A stretch of 64,000 nucleotides of DNA from Photobacterium atrarenae (GCF_024380015.1 NZ_CP101508.1:806001-870000), one strand, 5' to 3'; positions 45,238 through 54,591 are shown, numbered from the stretch's first letter. Notes: generated by a model not told the origin, from the sequence alone. Translations and numbers: made by a program.

Positions 45238-45591
45238 AAAAACTCCTCGGCAATGGAATTACAATAAAACAATGTCATTCGAGATCTAATAATAATAGAT
45301 GTGGCAGTTATTTTAGGGGGATTTCATGACAAATTAAACAAACAATACAAAGTATATTGTGACACTTTTATCAAGACCGAAAATATAAATAACTTTGACG
45401 TTTTATTATTAACTTTCGTCATTAATTTGACGCGGTGTCGACTTCTCGAGGTGACGCTGATTAACGGATAGGATTATCGGGCTAGTATTGCGAGCCTTGT
45501 CTCGCAGGAGGCGGTCATTACAGAGCATGTCAGGTCGTAACCGAGTTGCTTCATGCCTGGTGCCGACCTGATTTAAGCTGAGTTGGCTGGT
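45238..45591. promoter_or_regulatory. upstream region of the lipoprotein gene with spaced repeats
   Basis: The 354 bases contain an AT-rich part with AACTTTGACG (45391), AACTTTCGTC (45411) and AATTTGACG (45424), the first two spaced 20 bases apart. These could be binding sites. Further right, TGCGAG/CTCGCA (45489-45506) and CAGGTCG/CGACCTG (45531-45570) form inverted repeats that may end the minus-strand ybaM transcript. Confidence 0.35.
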
Positions 45592-45765
45592 TCACGAGCG
45601 CGAATGACTTTTTTTCTTCATATCCTGCAATACGATTTCAAGTGCCGAGATGGCAACGTCCGGTTCAATGTTATTTGTTTCCAGTAAATAAATTAAGTCG
45701 ACGGCTAGTTTAATATCCTCTGGGGCATCTTCCAGGGAAGGCTGTGTATTGTTTTGTCCTGTCAT
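45592..45765 (-). CDS. ybaM: YbaM-like small protein (DUF2496)
   Basis: A short frame encodes 57 residues containing LEDAPEDIKLAVDLIYLLE and ISALEIVLQDMKKK, which lines up with E. coli YbaM (about 53 residues). The function is unknown. It starts five bases after the stop of the deacetylase-like gene and is part of the priC operon; in E. coli ybaM directly follows priC, which supports the call. Confidence 0.85.
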   Translation of the reverse strand: MTGQNNTQPSLEDAPEDIKLAVDLIYLLETNNIEPDVAISALEIVLQDMKKKSHSRS

Positions 45766-45770
45766 TGTGC

Positions 45771-46727
45771 TTATTTCTCTTCTGAAGTGATGGATGAAAC
45801 AGCATTGACTTGGTAGCCAAGAAATATATCCATTGCTGCATGTAATAGCTGACTATGCGGCGCGACGAGTGCCTGATGATCCTGGCGGTAGCCACCGCCG
45901 ACTACTGCGGCAACGGGGATCATTTGCTCATGGCACAAGCGGAGCACCAGGTGATCCCGTTGATAAATCTCGTCCAGGGAAACATTGAAATAACCCAGCT
46001 CATCATGCTGATGGATATCCACACCGGCATCATAAAGGATCAGATCTGGCTGGTGCTGAGCCAGGGCCAGCTGGAGTACGCCACTGAATGCGGCCAGGTA
46101 TTCGGTGCCGCAGGTCTCCCGTGGCAGGGCCAGATCGATATCGGAGTCGGGTTTGCGGGCCGGGAAGTTTTTATCACAGTGTACCGAGAACGTGATGATA
46201 TCGTCATCTGCTGCCAGCAAAGTCGCCGTGCCATCACCGTGGTGAACGTCACAGTCAATAACCATGACCTTATCGATGCCATCCAGAGTCAGGGCATGTT
46301 TGGCTGCAAAAGCCAGATCATTGACCAGGCAAAAGCCGCTGCCGAAATCATGGTGGGCATGGTGATAGCCGCCGCTGAGGTGAATACCGATCCCGTGTCG
46401 ATGGGCAAGCTCGACAGTGAGACGGGTACCGGCTGTGGACATCATCGTCCGCGCGATCAGCTGCTCACTCCAGGGAAAACCAATCCGGCGCATTTTGGCG
46501 GCTGGCAGGGTATTGTTGACCAGAGCGTCGATATAATCCGGATGGTGTAACCCTTTCAGCTCATCGGGCTGGATTGGACTCGGTTGGTGGAGCTGGATAT
46601 CGTCTCGCTGCAGGATATTGAGCGCATCCAGATGCTGGTAGAGCCGGCGATACTTGCTGATCGGATAGCGGTGATTGGCCGGCAGCTCCAGTGCCGAATA
46701 AATCGGGTGATAGACCAAAGGTAGCAT
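45771..46727 (-). CDS. histone-deacetylase-family amidohydrolase
   Basis: The 318-residue protein has the arginase-fold deacetylase active site: GGYHHAHHDFGSGFC (tandem His), IDCDVHHGDGT (metal ligands Asp and His), DAGVD and the closing VVGGGY. All catalytic residues appear present. Bacterial members act on acetylated lysines, acetylpolyamines or other amides; the substrate is not predictable here. It lies between priC (three bases upstream) and ybaM, an insertion relative to E. coli, and is probably co-transcribed with them. Confidence 0.92.
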   Translation of the reverse strand: MLPLVYHPIYSALELPANHRYPISKYRRLYQHLDALNILQRDDIQLHQPSPIQPDELKGLHHPDYIDALVNNTLPAAKMRRIGFPWSEQLIARTMMSTAGTRLTVELAHRHGIGIHLSGGYHHAHHDFGSGFCLVNDLAFAAKHALTLDGIDKVMVIDCDVHHGDGTATLLAADDDIITFSVHCDKNFPARKPDSDIDLALPRETCGTEYLAAFSGVLQLALAQHQPDLILYDAGVDIHQHDELGYFNVSLDEIYQRDHLVLRLCHEQMIPVAAVVGGGYRQDHQALVAPHSQLLHAAMDIFLGYQVNAVSSITSEEK

Positions 46728-46730
46728 CAG

Positions 46731-47282
46731 TTATCCTTTGCGCTCCCGGGCGCTGATTTCTTGCTCAATTTTCGCCAGTGCAGTTCGGCAGCGCGACAGC
46801 CTGCCTTCCAGTGCCAGCACTTCTTTTTGCAGTTTCTGTTGCTCCGCCAGCGTACGGCATTGGCCGATCAGGGCTTCTTTATCGCGCTGCATGGCCGCCA
46901 GACGGCGCTCCCAATCCTGATGCTGGGCCAGATCCTGGTACAGCTCGTGGATCGGGCGTCGCTGTTTGTACCGGGGTTTCGGTTCGCGCCGGCGAATTTG
47001 CTGGGTGGCCAGTTCGCGCTGTATGGCCTGGATTTGGGCGATCACTTTTTCGCAAATGTGCTGGGTGCGGCTCGGGAGCAGCTTTCCTGCCTTGTGCTCG
47101 CGTTGCAGGGCGTTGATTTCGCTGCGAACTTCATTGACACAGGGAGTCAATAGTTTACTGCGGCAGAAAAATAGCTGCTCATCGAATAAGGGACGAGAGG
47201 CTTCTCCCCGCTGGCGGTCGATCTTGGCTGCTTCAACCGCAAGTTGTTCAAGAATGGCTGTAAAACGGTTTAAATCAGGCAT
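46731..47282 (-). CDS. priC: PriC, primosomal replication protein N''
   Basis: The 183-residue, highly basic, all-helical protein resembles PriC, which binds SSB and loads the DnaB helicase at stalled forks. Landmarks are the N-terminal LEQLAVEAAKIDRQRGE.RPLFDEQLF and the conserved HELYQDLAQHQDWERRL. It is followed at once by the deacetylase-like gene and ybaM. The family is variable in sequence, but this fits in length, composition and context. Confidence 0.87.
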   Translation of the reverse strand: MPDLNRFTAILEQLAVEAAKIDRQRGEASRPLFDEQLFFCRSKLLTPCVNEVRSEINALQREHKAGKLLPSRTQHICEKVIAQIQAIQRELATQQIRRREPKPRYKQRRPIHELYQDLAQHQDWERRLAAMQRDKEALIGQCRTLAEQQKLQKEVLALEGRLSRCRTALAKIEQEISARERKG

Positions 47283-47294
47283 AGAGGACGTTGC

Positions 47295-48068
47295 TTATAA
47301 CCAGGCTTGCCAGGCAAGTTTGATCGCGAGAATGATCACCACGGTGACAAAGACCGGGCGGATAAACTTGGCGCCGAAGCGAATCGCGGAATGCGCACCA
47401 ATGTAGGCACCCAGCATTAAGCATATGCCCATGGTGAGTCCGAGGGCAAAATTAATGTGCCCCAGAACGGCAAAGGTGATCAGTGAGGTCAGGTTGCTGG
47501 TAAAGTTCATGGCCTTGGCCAGCCCCGAGGCCATCAGGATATCCAGCCGATACAGCGCCATATTGGAAACGGTCCAGAATGCCCCGGTACCGGGGCCGGC
47601 CAGGCCGTCATAGAAGCCGAGGCTGGTCCCTTGCAGCCATTGTTTTTTACGAAATGTCCGGCATCGGTGTGGCAAGCGGTTGGAGTGAACTTTCGGATGC
47701 GGGTGCCACACCGTGTATACTGCAGCGGCCAGAATAATCAATGGTAGGACTTTTTCCAGCCAGTCGGTACTGATGAGATCGACTACCAGCGTGCCGGTGA
47801 TAGCACCGATCAGAGTCGCCAGAAAAGATGCTCGCCAGAAGCGCGGAGAAAACAGCTGCTTGCGGTAGTAAGTCCAGGCCGCTGTTGACGAAGCAAAAGT
47901 CGCGGCCAGCTTGTTGGTGCCCAAGGCAATATGCGGTGGCAGGCCAATGGAGAGCAATGCCGGAACCGTCAGCATCCCGCCGCCCCCGGCGACGGCATCA
48001 ATAAATCCGGCTGCAAGAGCCACCAGACCGAGGATGAGGAGCATACTCGGTTCAATCATTTCTATCAT
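47295..48068 (-). CDS. TauE/SafE-family membrane permease
   Basis: The 257-residue protein has about eight membrane helices. The TauE/SafE signature AGFIDAVAGGGGMLTVPAL near the N-terminus and its repeat-like partner GFYDGLAGPGTGAFW near residue 155 are clear. Members export sulfite or sulfoacetate-type anions; the substrate is not known here. It lies between dinG and priC, and priC begins 12 bases after its stop, so it may lead that operon. Two ATG codons (48068, 48059) are possible. Confidence 0.9.
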   Translation of the reverse strand: MIEMIEPSMLLILGLVALAAGFIDAVAGGGGMLTVPALLSIGLPPHIALGTNKLAATFASSTAAWTYYRKQLFSPRFWRASFLATLIGAITGTLVVDLISTDWLEKVLPLIILAAAVYTVWHPHPKVHSNRLPHRCRTFRKKQWLQGTSLGFYDGLAGPGTGAFWTVSNMALYRLDILMASGLAKAMNFTSNLTSLITFAVLGHINFALGLTMGICLMLGAYIGAHSAIRFGAKFIRPVFVTVVIILAIKLAWQAWL

Positions 48069-48097
48069 TCAGTATTATTCTTAGCGTCAAATATCGT

Positions 48098-50176
48098 TCA
48101 GGTGTATTCGATAACCCGTTTAAATGGCGGTAATGAATCGAGCAGTGCTTTGCCGTAGCGGCGGTTGATGATCCGGCGATCAAGCAGCACGACTCTACCA
48201 GAATCTTGCTCCTTGCGCAGCAGGCGTCCGGCGGATTGGATGAGTTTTTTACTGGCTTCTGGCACGGAAATTTGTAAAAACGGGTTCCCGCCCCGGCTTT
48301 CGATATACTCGGCATGTGCTTCTTCTACCGGTGACGTCGGGACCGCGAACGGGATTTTGGTGATGATCAGGTTGGTGAGCAGATCGCCGGGCAGATCAAG
48401 TCCTTCAGAAAAGCTGCCGGTACCAAATAAAACGCTGGTTTTACCTTTTTTACAGTTTTCTTTATGTTTTTTTAGGGTAAGGCTGCGGGATTCTTCACCC
48501 TGGACCAAGAGTTCCCATTGGTTTTTCTTCATCAGGGGCTTCAGGGCTTCAGCGACCTGATTCATCTGCCAGTAGGAAGAGAACAGCACCAGGCTGGATT
48601 TTTCGCCTTCCAGATACTCCGGCAGGGTTTTGATTAACAGGTCCGTGAACTGCTGGGCCTGAGGTTCCAGCGGCATCGCCGGGATCACCAGCCGGGCATT
48701 ATTCTGGTAATCAAAAGGGGAGGCCAGGGCCAGAAAGCGGGTTGCATCTTTGTCGAAGATCCCGGCCTGGCGGCAGAAATAATCAAACTGGTTCAGCGCC
48801 CGCAACGTTGCCGAGACCAGAATCGATCCCGCCGCTCGGCTCCAGAGCAGCTGATCCAGGCGGTGCCCCACTTCCAGCGGGGACACTTCGATGATGTAAT
48901 CATCCTCCCGGTCCGGGCTTTTTTCTATCCAGCGGGCCAGCGGTGCGCCCTTGTCCTTGTTAGGCTGGGCCATCAACAGCCAGACTTTTTCCAGGTTTTC
49001 TAATCGCTGTAGGTAAAAACCAGACTCGGCCAGGGCCTGATCGCCCAGGCGCGGGCTGACCTCGCTTTCCTTGACTCGCTCGGCAATCAGGTCATGGATT
49101 TTACCTAATGATTTGGCGGCTTTCTTGCTGGCCTCTTTGCAACCCTTGGCTTCTTCTTCCAGCCAGGAAGGCAACTCGCCATGTTCAAACCGATAGACAC
49201 CGTCTTTGTTGAACATGGCCGGATCAATCTGAGCCGAGATTTGTCGCAGTGTCGGGATCAGGTGACTGATGGCCTCACTCAGGGCGCTCTGAAAACGGCC
49301 GGCTTTTTGATAATCCGCCACTTCGGCCAGTTTGCTGATCGACTGATTGAGTTTTTCCAGCCAGTTGGCCGCCCCTTTGAGGCTGGCGGCTGCGGAAGAG
49401 AAGTCCCGTGCGACTTGGGGCAGGTGGTGGGCCTCGTCAATCAGGTAAATGGTTTGTTCCGGCTCGGGCAAAATAATCCCGCCACCGAGCTCAATGTCGG
49501 CCATCAGCAAGGCGTGATTGGCGACGATGACATCGGCTTTTTCCAGGTGTTCACGGGCTTTGCTGAACGGGCAACTGCGATGCTTGGGCATTCCCGAATT
49601 GCAGCTGTGTTTATCGGCCACAATTTGCTGCCAGACGCGATCGGGGATTGATGTCGGCCAGCTGTCCTTGTCGCCATCCCATTTCTGACTTTCCAGGGCT
49701 TTTTGCATCCGTTTGAGCAGGTCAAGGTCGGACTTTTTCGGTTTTTCTTCCCAAAGCGCGACTTGCTGGTCGCCACCAGTGATACAACTTGCTTCCAGCT
49801 TGTGGCTGCAGCAATAGCGTTGGCGCCCTTTGGCGAGGATAAAGCTGAATTCTTTCGGGAAAATCTGATTAAACAGCGGCAGATCCTTGTGGATGAGCTG
49901 CTCCTGCAGCGCGACTGTGGCGGTGGAGATTAGGATTTTTTTGTTATTGAACAACGCAAAGGGGATCCCGCCCAGCAGATAGGAGAGTGATTTACCAATC
50001 CCGGTGCCGGCTTCGGCAACCAGCATCCGGTGCTTGGCATGATATTCACCGGCCAGGGTTTTGGCGATTTCAGCAACCAGATAGTTTTGCGCGCGCCGGG
50101 GAATAAAGTTATCGAGCTGGATCCCCAGGTTCTCATAGCATTGTTTGATATCACGTTTTATCTGGTTGTGTAACAT
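48098..50176 (-). CDS. dinG: DinG, ATP-dependent DNA helicase
   Basis: The 692-residue XPD-like superfamily 2 helicase unwinds DNA and R-loops 5' to 3'. Walker A is AEAGTGIGKSLSY near residue 54 and the DEAH box is LIDEAHHLP. The [4Fe-4S]-type cysteines lie in RYCCSHKLEASC and HSCNSG...RSC. The C-terminal helicase domain ends with SAGRLLRKEQDSGRVVLLDRR. Length and layout match E. coli DinG (716). Confidence 0.93.
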   Translation of the reverse strand: MLHNQIKRDIKQCYENLGIQLDNFIPRRAQNYLVAEIAKTLAGEYHAKHRMLVAEAGTGIGKSLSYLLGGIPFALFNNKKILISTATVALQEQLIHKDLPLFNQIFPKEFSFILAKGRQRYCCSHKLEASCITGGDQQVALWEEKPKKSDLDLLKRMQKALESQKWDGDKDSWPTSIPDRVWQQIVADKHSCNSGMPKHRSCPFSKAREHLEKADVIVANHALLMADIELGGGIILPEPEQTIYLIDEAHHLPQVARDFSSAAASLKGAANWLEKLNQSISKLAEVADYQKAGRFQSALSEAISHLIPTLRQISAQIDPAMFNKDGVYRFEHGELPSWLEEEAKGCKEASKKAAKSLGKIHDLIAERVKESEVSPRLGDQALAESGFYLQRLENLEKVWLLMAQPNKDKGAPLARWIEKSPDREDDYIIEVSPLEVGHRLDQLLWSRAAGSILVSATLRALNQFDYFCRQAGIFDKDATRFLALASPFDYQNNARLVIPAMPLEPQAQQFTDLLIKTLPEYLEGEKSSLVLFSSYWQMNQVAEALKPLMKKNQWELLVQGEESRSLTLKKHKENCKKGKTSVLFGTGSFSEGLDLPGDLLTNLIITKIPFAVPTSPVEEAHAEYIESRGGNPFLQISVPEASKKLIQSAGRLLRKEQDSGRVVLLDRRIINRRYGKALLDSLPPFKRVIEYT

Positions 50177-50713
50177 ATCTGAAACTTTGTAAGGGCAGGG
50201 AGACGCATTATAGCACGAACATCTGAGTGTGAGCGGCAGCGTGTTCTGAGCATTAATTTAAACAAAATGCGATTTTGCTCACGAAAATAGATTGAACCTG
50301 ACCAGGCGATCCTGTGCATGCCTGTTTAAACAAGGAATTAACTATTTTGAATGGTGTTTTTTAGTTTTTTGTTCTGCGTCTTGTTACTTTTTTGCCTTTT
50401 TTTAGTGTTTTTATGTGTTTCGGGCAGGGTCGTAAAAGAGTCATCTGTGTTGGTAATGACGGCTGACGGCAAAAAATGAACATTGTCAGTATAGATAAGT
50501 CATTGATATATATATCTTTTGATTTTTCTTGAGGTCTTTTTTAGATTATTTGACATGGAGATAAAAGTTCTGTCAGGATGAGCTCACAAGTTACTGACCT
50601 GCGGTTCATTCCTGGCTTTATGTGGTACAGGAATCCATGAGCCGCAGGGATATAAAGAAAAGGAATTCTGGAAACAGGAATTCCATTCCAAATAAGAAAA
50701 GGCAGTGGATATC
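50177..50713 (+). promoter_or_regulatory. long porin upstream region with structured 5' leader
   Basis: The 537 bases before the porin start include T-tracts at about 50345-50420. A strong hairpin follows: CCTGCGGTTCAT (50598-50609) pairs with ATGAGCCGCAGG (50637-50648) with one G-U, and inner TCCTG (50610-50614) pairs with CAGGA (50628-50632). A second stem GGAATTC/GAATTCC lies at 50662-50684, ending 30 bases before the ATG. These would be in the mRNA leader if transcription starts near 50560, but I cannot place the promoter with confidence. Confidence 0.5.
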
Positions 50714-51667
50714 ATGAAAAAGACACTTCTAGCACTATCAGTACTAGCAGCAGGTTCTGCAAACGCAGGCGTTAACCTATATGACCAAGACGGCGTTATC
50801 GTTGACTTGTCAGCAGCTGCTGAGGTTCAGTACTATCAACCGATTCAATCAGAAAACTCTAACGACGATGCAGGTCTACACCTGGATGATGGTGACCTGG
50901 CACTGAACACGACTGTTGCAGTGACTGACGACCTGAATGCCATTGGTGGTGTAGCTTTTGCGTTCGAAAAAAGCGATGTAACTAACGATGAGCTGTGGGT
51001 TGGTTTCAGCGGTGAGTTCGGTGAACTGACTTTCGGTCGCCAGCTACTGATCTCTGATGACGCAGGCATTGGTAAAGATTATGAGCTGGGTTTCGAGCAA
51101 ATTAGCTTTGGCGATACTGAAGGTTCAGAGACTATCAAGTATGTGTTTGACAACGGCCAGTTCTACTTTGGTCTGTCTCACGATCTGGATGCGGAAGGTG
51201 CTAGCCCTGCAACTGATTTCCTAAACACTAACGGCACAATTACCGATGGCCGTCTGGGTGCTCGTTTTGGCGATTTTGATGTACGTGCTTATTACTACAC
51301 ATCTGAAACTGCCTCAACTGCGGCGAATAAAGTTGAAGTCGATGCTTTCAACTTGGAAGGTCAGTACGTAATGGGTGCATTTGCGTTTGCTGCATCTTAC
51401 GGTAACGTTGAGGCGGAAACAAACGGCGCAACAGCTGAAGTTGATCTGATTGAGTTGGCTGGTTCTTACACACTAGACAAAAACACTTTTGCTCTGGGTT
51501 ATAACCGTGCTGATATCGATGGTGGTGACACTGTTGACAACATCTACGGTAACATTACCCACCGTCTGCACAGCAACGTAAAAGTTTACGCTGAGCTGGG
51601 CTGGGCCGATGCTGACAATGCTGATCTAGACCTGGGCTACCTGGCAGGTATGGAAGTACTGTTCTAA
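50714..51667 (+). CDS. major outer membrane porin (OmpU/OmpL/OmpH-like)
   Basis: The 317-residue protein has a classic signal peptide cleaved near GSANA-G and about sixteen beta strands of a trimeric general porin. The mature chain is strongly acidic, has no Cys, and contains GELTFGRQLLISDDAG near the constriction region; it ends in aromatic Phe (GMEVLF), the barrel-assembly signal. The codon use is biased towards preferred codons, as expected of an abundant protein. In Vibrio and Photobacterium such porins are ToxR targets, and toxRS is 7 kb away. Assignment to a specific porin name is not possible from sequence alone. Confidence 0.9.
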   Translation: MKKTLLALSVLAAGSANAGVNLYDQDGVIVDLSAAAEVQYYQPIQSENSNDDAGLHLDDGDLALNTTVAVTDDLNAIGGVAFAFEKSDVTNDELWVGFSGEFGELTFGRQLLISDDAGIGKDYELGFEQISFGDTEGSETIKYVFDNGQFYFGLSHDLDAEGASPATDFLNTNGTITDGRLGARFGDFDVRAYYYTSETASTAANKVEVDAFNLEGQYVMGAFAFAASYGNVEAETNGATAEVDLIELAGSYTLDKNTFALGYNRADIDGGDTVDNIYGNITHRLHSNVKVYAELGWADADNADLDLGYLAGMEVLF

Positions 51668-51690
51668 GGTGTCTTGACCTGAACACTGAT

Positions 51691-51717
51691 AAAAGCCGCC
51701 TTCTGGGCGGCTTTTTG
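51691..51717 (+). terminator. porin terminator
   Basis: AGCCGCC (51694-51700) pairs with GGCGGCT (51706-51712) around TTCTG, followed by TTTT, 30 bases past the porin stop. Confidence 0.9.
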
Positions 51718-51764
51718 CTATTCTTGGGGCTTCGATTTGATGTCCATCGGGAGAAGGGAGAGAG

Positions 51765-52403
51765 ATGAAGACGTTTCTATGGGCTGTATTGTTGGGACTG
51801 CCGGCGGCCTTGCAGGCTGCAACTTTAACGGTTGGCGAGAATATTGAGCTGCTGGTGGTGGATGGGAAAGAGGTTGAGAGCTCGTTCTGGTCACCCACTC
51901 AAAGCATTGAGCTGGCACCGGGCAAGCACCAGGTGGTGGTCCGCTATGACGGTGAGCTGAAAAATGGCTCTAAGAATGCGATGTATACCACGCGGCCTTA
52001 TCTGTTTGAGCTGGAGGTGCCGGTGCAGGATGCCAGCATCGCAATTCCCCGTTTGACCACGTTATCGCAGGCGAAGGCGCATTTTGAGCGTGGTCCTGAG
52101 TGGTCGCTGGCGTTGGCGGATGGCTCCATGAAGCCGCTGGATTACGTTGAGCTGGAAGGAAAGGGGTTTGGTTCTTTCAGTAAGATGGAAGAGCTGGTTG
52201 CGGCCTATAACCGCCGGCACGGGATCACGTTTGAGCAGGGCTATGCGGTCGATCTGACCCAAGCGACGCTGGAAGTAACAGAGCAGGGAGAAGTCTCGCT
52301 CAGCGGTGATGCCCTGGCGCAGCTCAAACTCTGGTACAGCAAAGCGGACGCAGAAGAAAAAGCAGCATTTAAGGCATGGGCTGCTGTCCAGGATGCTTTG
52401 TAA
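51765..52403 (+). CDS. YccT/CsgI-like periplasmic protein (DUF2057)
   Basis: The 212-residue secreted protein has an N-terminal signal peptide (cleavage near LQA-A) and a beta-rich body with [15 protein letters not shown] and [19 protein letters not shown], typical of the DUF2057/UPF0319 family. E. coli YccT (CsgI) restrains curli polymerisation; whether that applies here is unknown because no curli genes are in view. GAGAG precedes the ATG. Confidence 0.85.
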   Translation: MKTFLWAVLLGLPAALQAATLTVGENIELLVVDGKEVESSFWSPTQSIELAPGKHQVVVRYDGELKNGSKNAMYTTRPYLFELEVPVQDASIAIPRLTTLSQAKAHFERGPEWSLALADGSMKPLDYVELEGKGFGSFSKMEELVAAYNRRHGITFEQGYAVDLTQATLEVTEQGEVSLSGDALAQLKLWYSKADAEEKAAFKAWAAVQDAL

Positions 52404-52525
52404 TCACGTCTGGGTAATCACGCCTGGCGGGGGCTCAGCACGGCTTGGCCGAGAGGCGACATAGGCTGCAGCGCGCTGCCTTTAGGACGCGACGCCTCAG
52501 GACGTTCCATGACAGAGCCACAGCG

Positions 52526-52888
52526 TTAATCGTGATGATAGCGACTGTGGCTTCTGCAGGCGTGGCAGCGTGGCTGCGCCGGATCGGCTTCCAGTGCCGC
52601 CAGTTCGATGGTCTCTTCGCAGTCTGTACACAAACCATACATTCCCAGCTTCATCGCACAAATGGCGGCATCCACTACCTCCAGTCGTGCCGCTAAGTCA
52701 TGCAGGTTACCGAGATAGGATGCGCCGGCTATCTTAATCAGCGCATTCAAGTCAGCCAGCTCAATGGCTGTGGTCGAAGGCACCAGCGTATTGAGTACCA
52801 GTTCGTGTTTCAATTCGTTGAGCAGGGCTTCATGCTCCTGCTCCAGTCTGCGTTTTAACTGTTGATAGGCTCTTTCTGACGTTGTCAT
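52526..52888 (-). CDS. DksA/TraR-type C4 zinc-finger protein
   Basis: The 120-residue protein has a helical N-terminal part and a C-terminal zinc finger with C-x2-C (LCTDC) and C-x2-C (RCHAC) in the DksA/TraR pattern MYGLCTDCEETI..LEADPAQPRC. It lacks the length of DksA (about 151) and the acidic DxxDxA coiled-coil tip is not evident, so it is a DksA-like paralogue that may bind RNA polymerase rather than DksA itself. Confidence 0.85.
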   Translation of the reverse strand: MTTSERAYQQLKRRLEQEHEALLNELKHELVLNTLVPSTTAIELADLNALIKIAGASYLGNLHDLAARLEVVDAAICAMKLGMYGLCTDCEETIELAALEADPAQPRCHACRSHSRYHHD

Positions 52889-53118
52889 CGTTTTTGTATT
52901 ATGTTTAGGAATGGTCAGTTCAGTCTAAAACGCGTGACGGGATTGATTGTGATTTGAATCAATTCTTTATACAGTAACCTGTGCAAATCCCTACTTTTGG
53001 CAGGTTTTTGTCGCTTTCTTGATCCGATATAGTACTGCCCGCGAAAGATCTGTGGCCAATGAAGCTTCAGGCAATCAGCAAAGTCAGTTATATTCAATAT
53101 CGAAGAAGGAAGTGATTC

Positions 53119-53235
53119 ATGGAGCAGGATTTTAAAGATCCGTATAGTTTTAAGTATTTTGTTGGTTTTCTGGTTGTGATGGGGCTGCCAACGCTCCCAG
53201 CCATTCTGACCTGGCTGGGGATCCTGGGCCAGTAA
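53119..53235 (+). CDS. 38-residue predicted membrane microprotein
   Basis: ATG 53119 with AAGGAAG about seven bases upstream opens a 38-codon frame: a polar MEQDFKDPYSFKYF start, then one hydrophobic helix (VGFLVVMGLPTLPAILTWLGIL). It ends 47 bases before ybaN. The good ribosome binding site, clean topology and position support a real microprotein of unknown function. Confidence 0.5.
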   Translation: MEQDFKDPYSFKYFVGFLVVMGLPTLPAILTWLGILGQ

Positions 53236-53282
53236 ACGAGACCGGGCAGAGCATTTCACGCACCTGCCAGTCAGGAGGGGAT

Positions 53283-53690
53283 GTGAAACAAGTGATCAGG
53301 CAAGCTTTTTTGCTGACCATCGGGTGGCTCTGCGTCGGGTTGGGAGTGATTGGTATCTTTTTACCACTGCTCCCAACCACACCTTTTTTGCTATTGGCCA
53401 GCGCCTGCTTCATGCGGGGCTCACCACGCTTGAGCCGTTGGCTGCATCAGCACCAACATTTTGGCCCCATCTTACAAAACTGGCATCAGCATCGTGCCGT
53501 CTCTCGTTTAGTGAAACGCCGGGCGAATATCACCATGGTGCTTAGTTTCCTCCTGTCTATCTATTTAGTGCCCTTACTCTGGCACAAAGTGATGCTGGTC
53601 TGTATGGCGACGGTGTTGCTGATCTGGTTTAATCGCCTGCCGGTGATGGAGCCTCCCCGTGTCTCTCCGGGGTCCGGCCAGACCGAATAA
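53283..53690 (+). CDS. ybaN: YbaN, inner membrane protein (DUF454)
   Basis: The 135-residue protein has three to four helices with the DUF454 signature LGVIGIFLPLLPTTPFLLLASACFMRGSPRLSRWL. The function is unknown. It starts with GTG at 53283 behind a strong AGGAGGGG. The order ybaN-apt-dnaX-ybaB-recR is the same as in E. coli. Confidence 0.92.
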   Translation: MKQVIRQAFLLTIGWLCVGLGVIGIFLPLLPTTPFLLLASACFMRGSPRLSRWLHQHQHFGPILQNWHQHRAVSRLVKRRANITMVLSFLLSIYLVPLLWHKVMLVCMATVLLIWFNRLPVMEPPRVSPGSGQTE

Positions 53691-53923
53691 ACCAGCTTCA
53701 AACAACCATGGCTGAGCAGATCCCGGCCATTAGTGCTTCCCGGTGATCCCATGATTTGATGCAAAACAAAGAATCCTGCGTATCAGTTGCCCCGGTTTGT
53801 GAAAATCACTAGTATTTGAGGCCGAATTGACTTGGCCTGCTGCAACAGATGTTGCCCGGCAGGTTTTTTAGTGAGCGAAAGCGCACTGTGTGGCATCTCA
53901 TCACGGTGTAATGGAAAGCGATT

Positions 53924-54487
53924 ATGACTCAAGATAACCATGCATTGATCAAGAGCCGTGCTCTGATCAAGGGCAGTATTCAATCTATCCCGGATTACCC
54001 GAAACCAGGCATTTTGTTCCGTGATGTGACCAGCCTGCTGGAAAACCCGGCTGCGTTCAAGGCTACGATGCAAGTCCTGATTGAGCAGTATAAAGGAAAA
54101 GGCATTACCAAGGTAATTGGCACCGAAGCGCGCGGATTTTTGTTCGGCGCACCGTTGGCGCTGGAGCTGGGGGTTGGTTTTGTGCCGGTCCGCAAGCCGG
54201 GTAAGCTGCCGCGTGAAGTGATTGGCGAGAGCTATGAGCTGGAATACGGTCAGGATACCCTGGAGATCCATGTCGATGCGATTGAAGCCGGCGATAAGGT
54301 GTTGCTGGTCGATGATCTGCTGGCGACCGGCGGGACAATTGAAGCGACGACAACCCTGGTGCGGCGTCTGGGCGGTGTGGTAGAAGATGCCGCGTTTGTC
54401 ATTAACCTGCCGGAACTGGGCGGTGAAACCCGCCTGAAAAAGATTGGCCTGAACGTGTTCAGCATCTGTGATTTCGACGGCCATTAA
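53924..54487 (+). CDS. apt: Apt, adenine phosphoribosyltransferase
   Basis: The 187-residue purine-salvage enzyme makes AMP from adenine and PRPP. It contains the APRT signatures [32 protein letters not shown] and the PRPP-binding [22 protein letters not shown] precedes the ATG. dnaX begins about 100 bases downstream. Confidence 0.96.
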   Translation: MTQDNHALIKSRALIKGSIQSIPDYPKPGILFRDVTSLLENPAAFKATMQVLIEQYKGKGITKVIGTEARGFLFGAPLALELGVGFVPVRKPGKLPREVIGESYELEYGQDTLEIHVDAIEAGDKVLLVDDLLATGGTIEATTTLVRRLGGVVEDAAFVINLPELGGETRLKKIGLNVFSICDFDGH

Positions 54488-54591
54488 TTGATCCCCACCT
54501 GGCGAATCCTTGGGCGCTCGCGAAGCGCCCACTCGCCCCAATACCCTCCCTGTGCTAGCATAGCTGTCTTGATTCTGTAAGGTTAGTTAAC

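Noticed and set aside
45855..46550. 231-codon plus-strand frame opposite the deacetylase-like gene
   Set aside because: The minus strand carries all HDAC active-site motifs; the plus-strand frame has none.
52915..53259. 114-codon minus-strand frame upstream of the DksA-like gene
   Set aside because: It is opposite the better supported microprotein and has no coding signals.
53783..54541. 252-codon minus-strand frame opposite apt
   Set aside because: It lies antisense to the clearly conserved apt gene and its protein is low in recognisable features; it is a codon-bias shadow.
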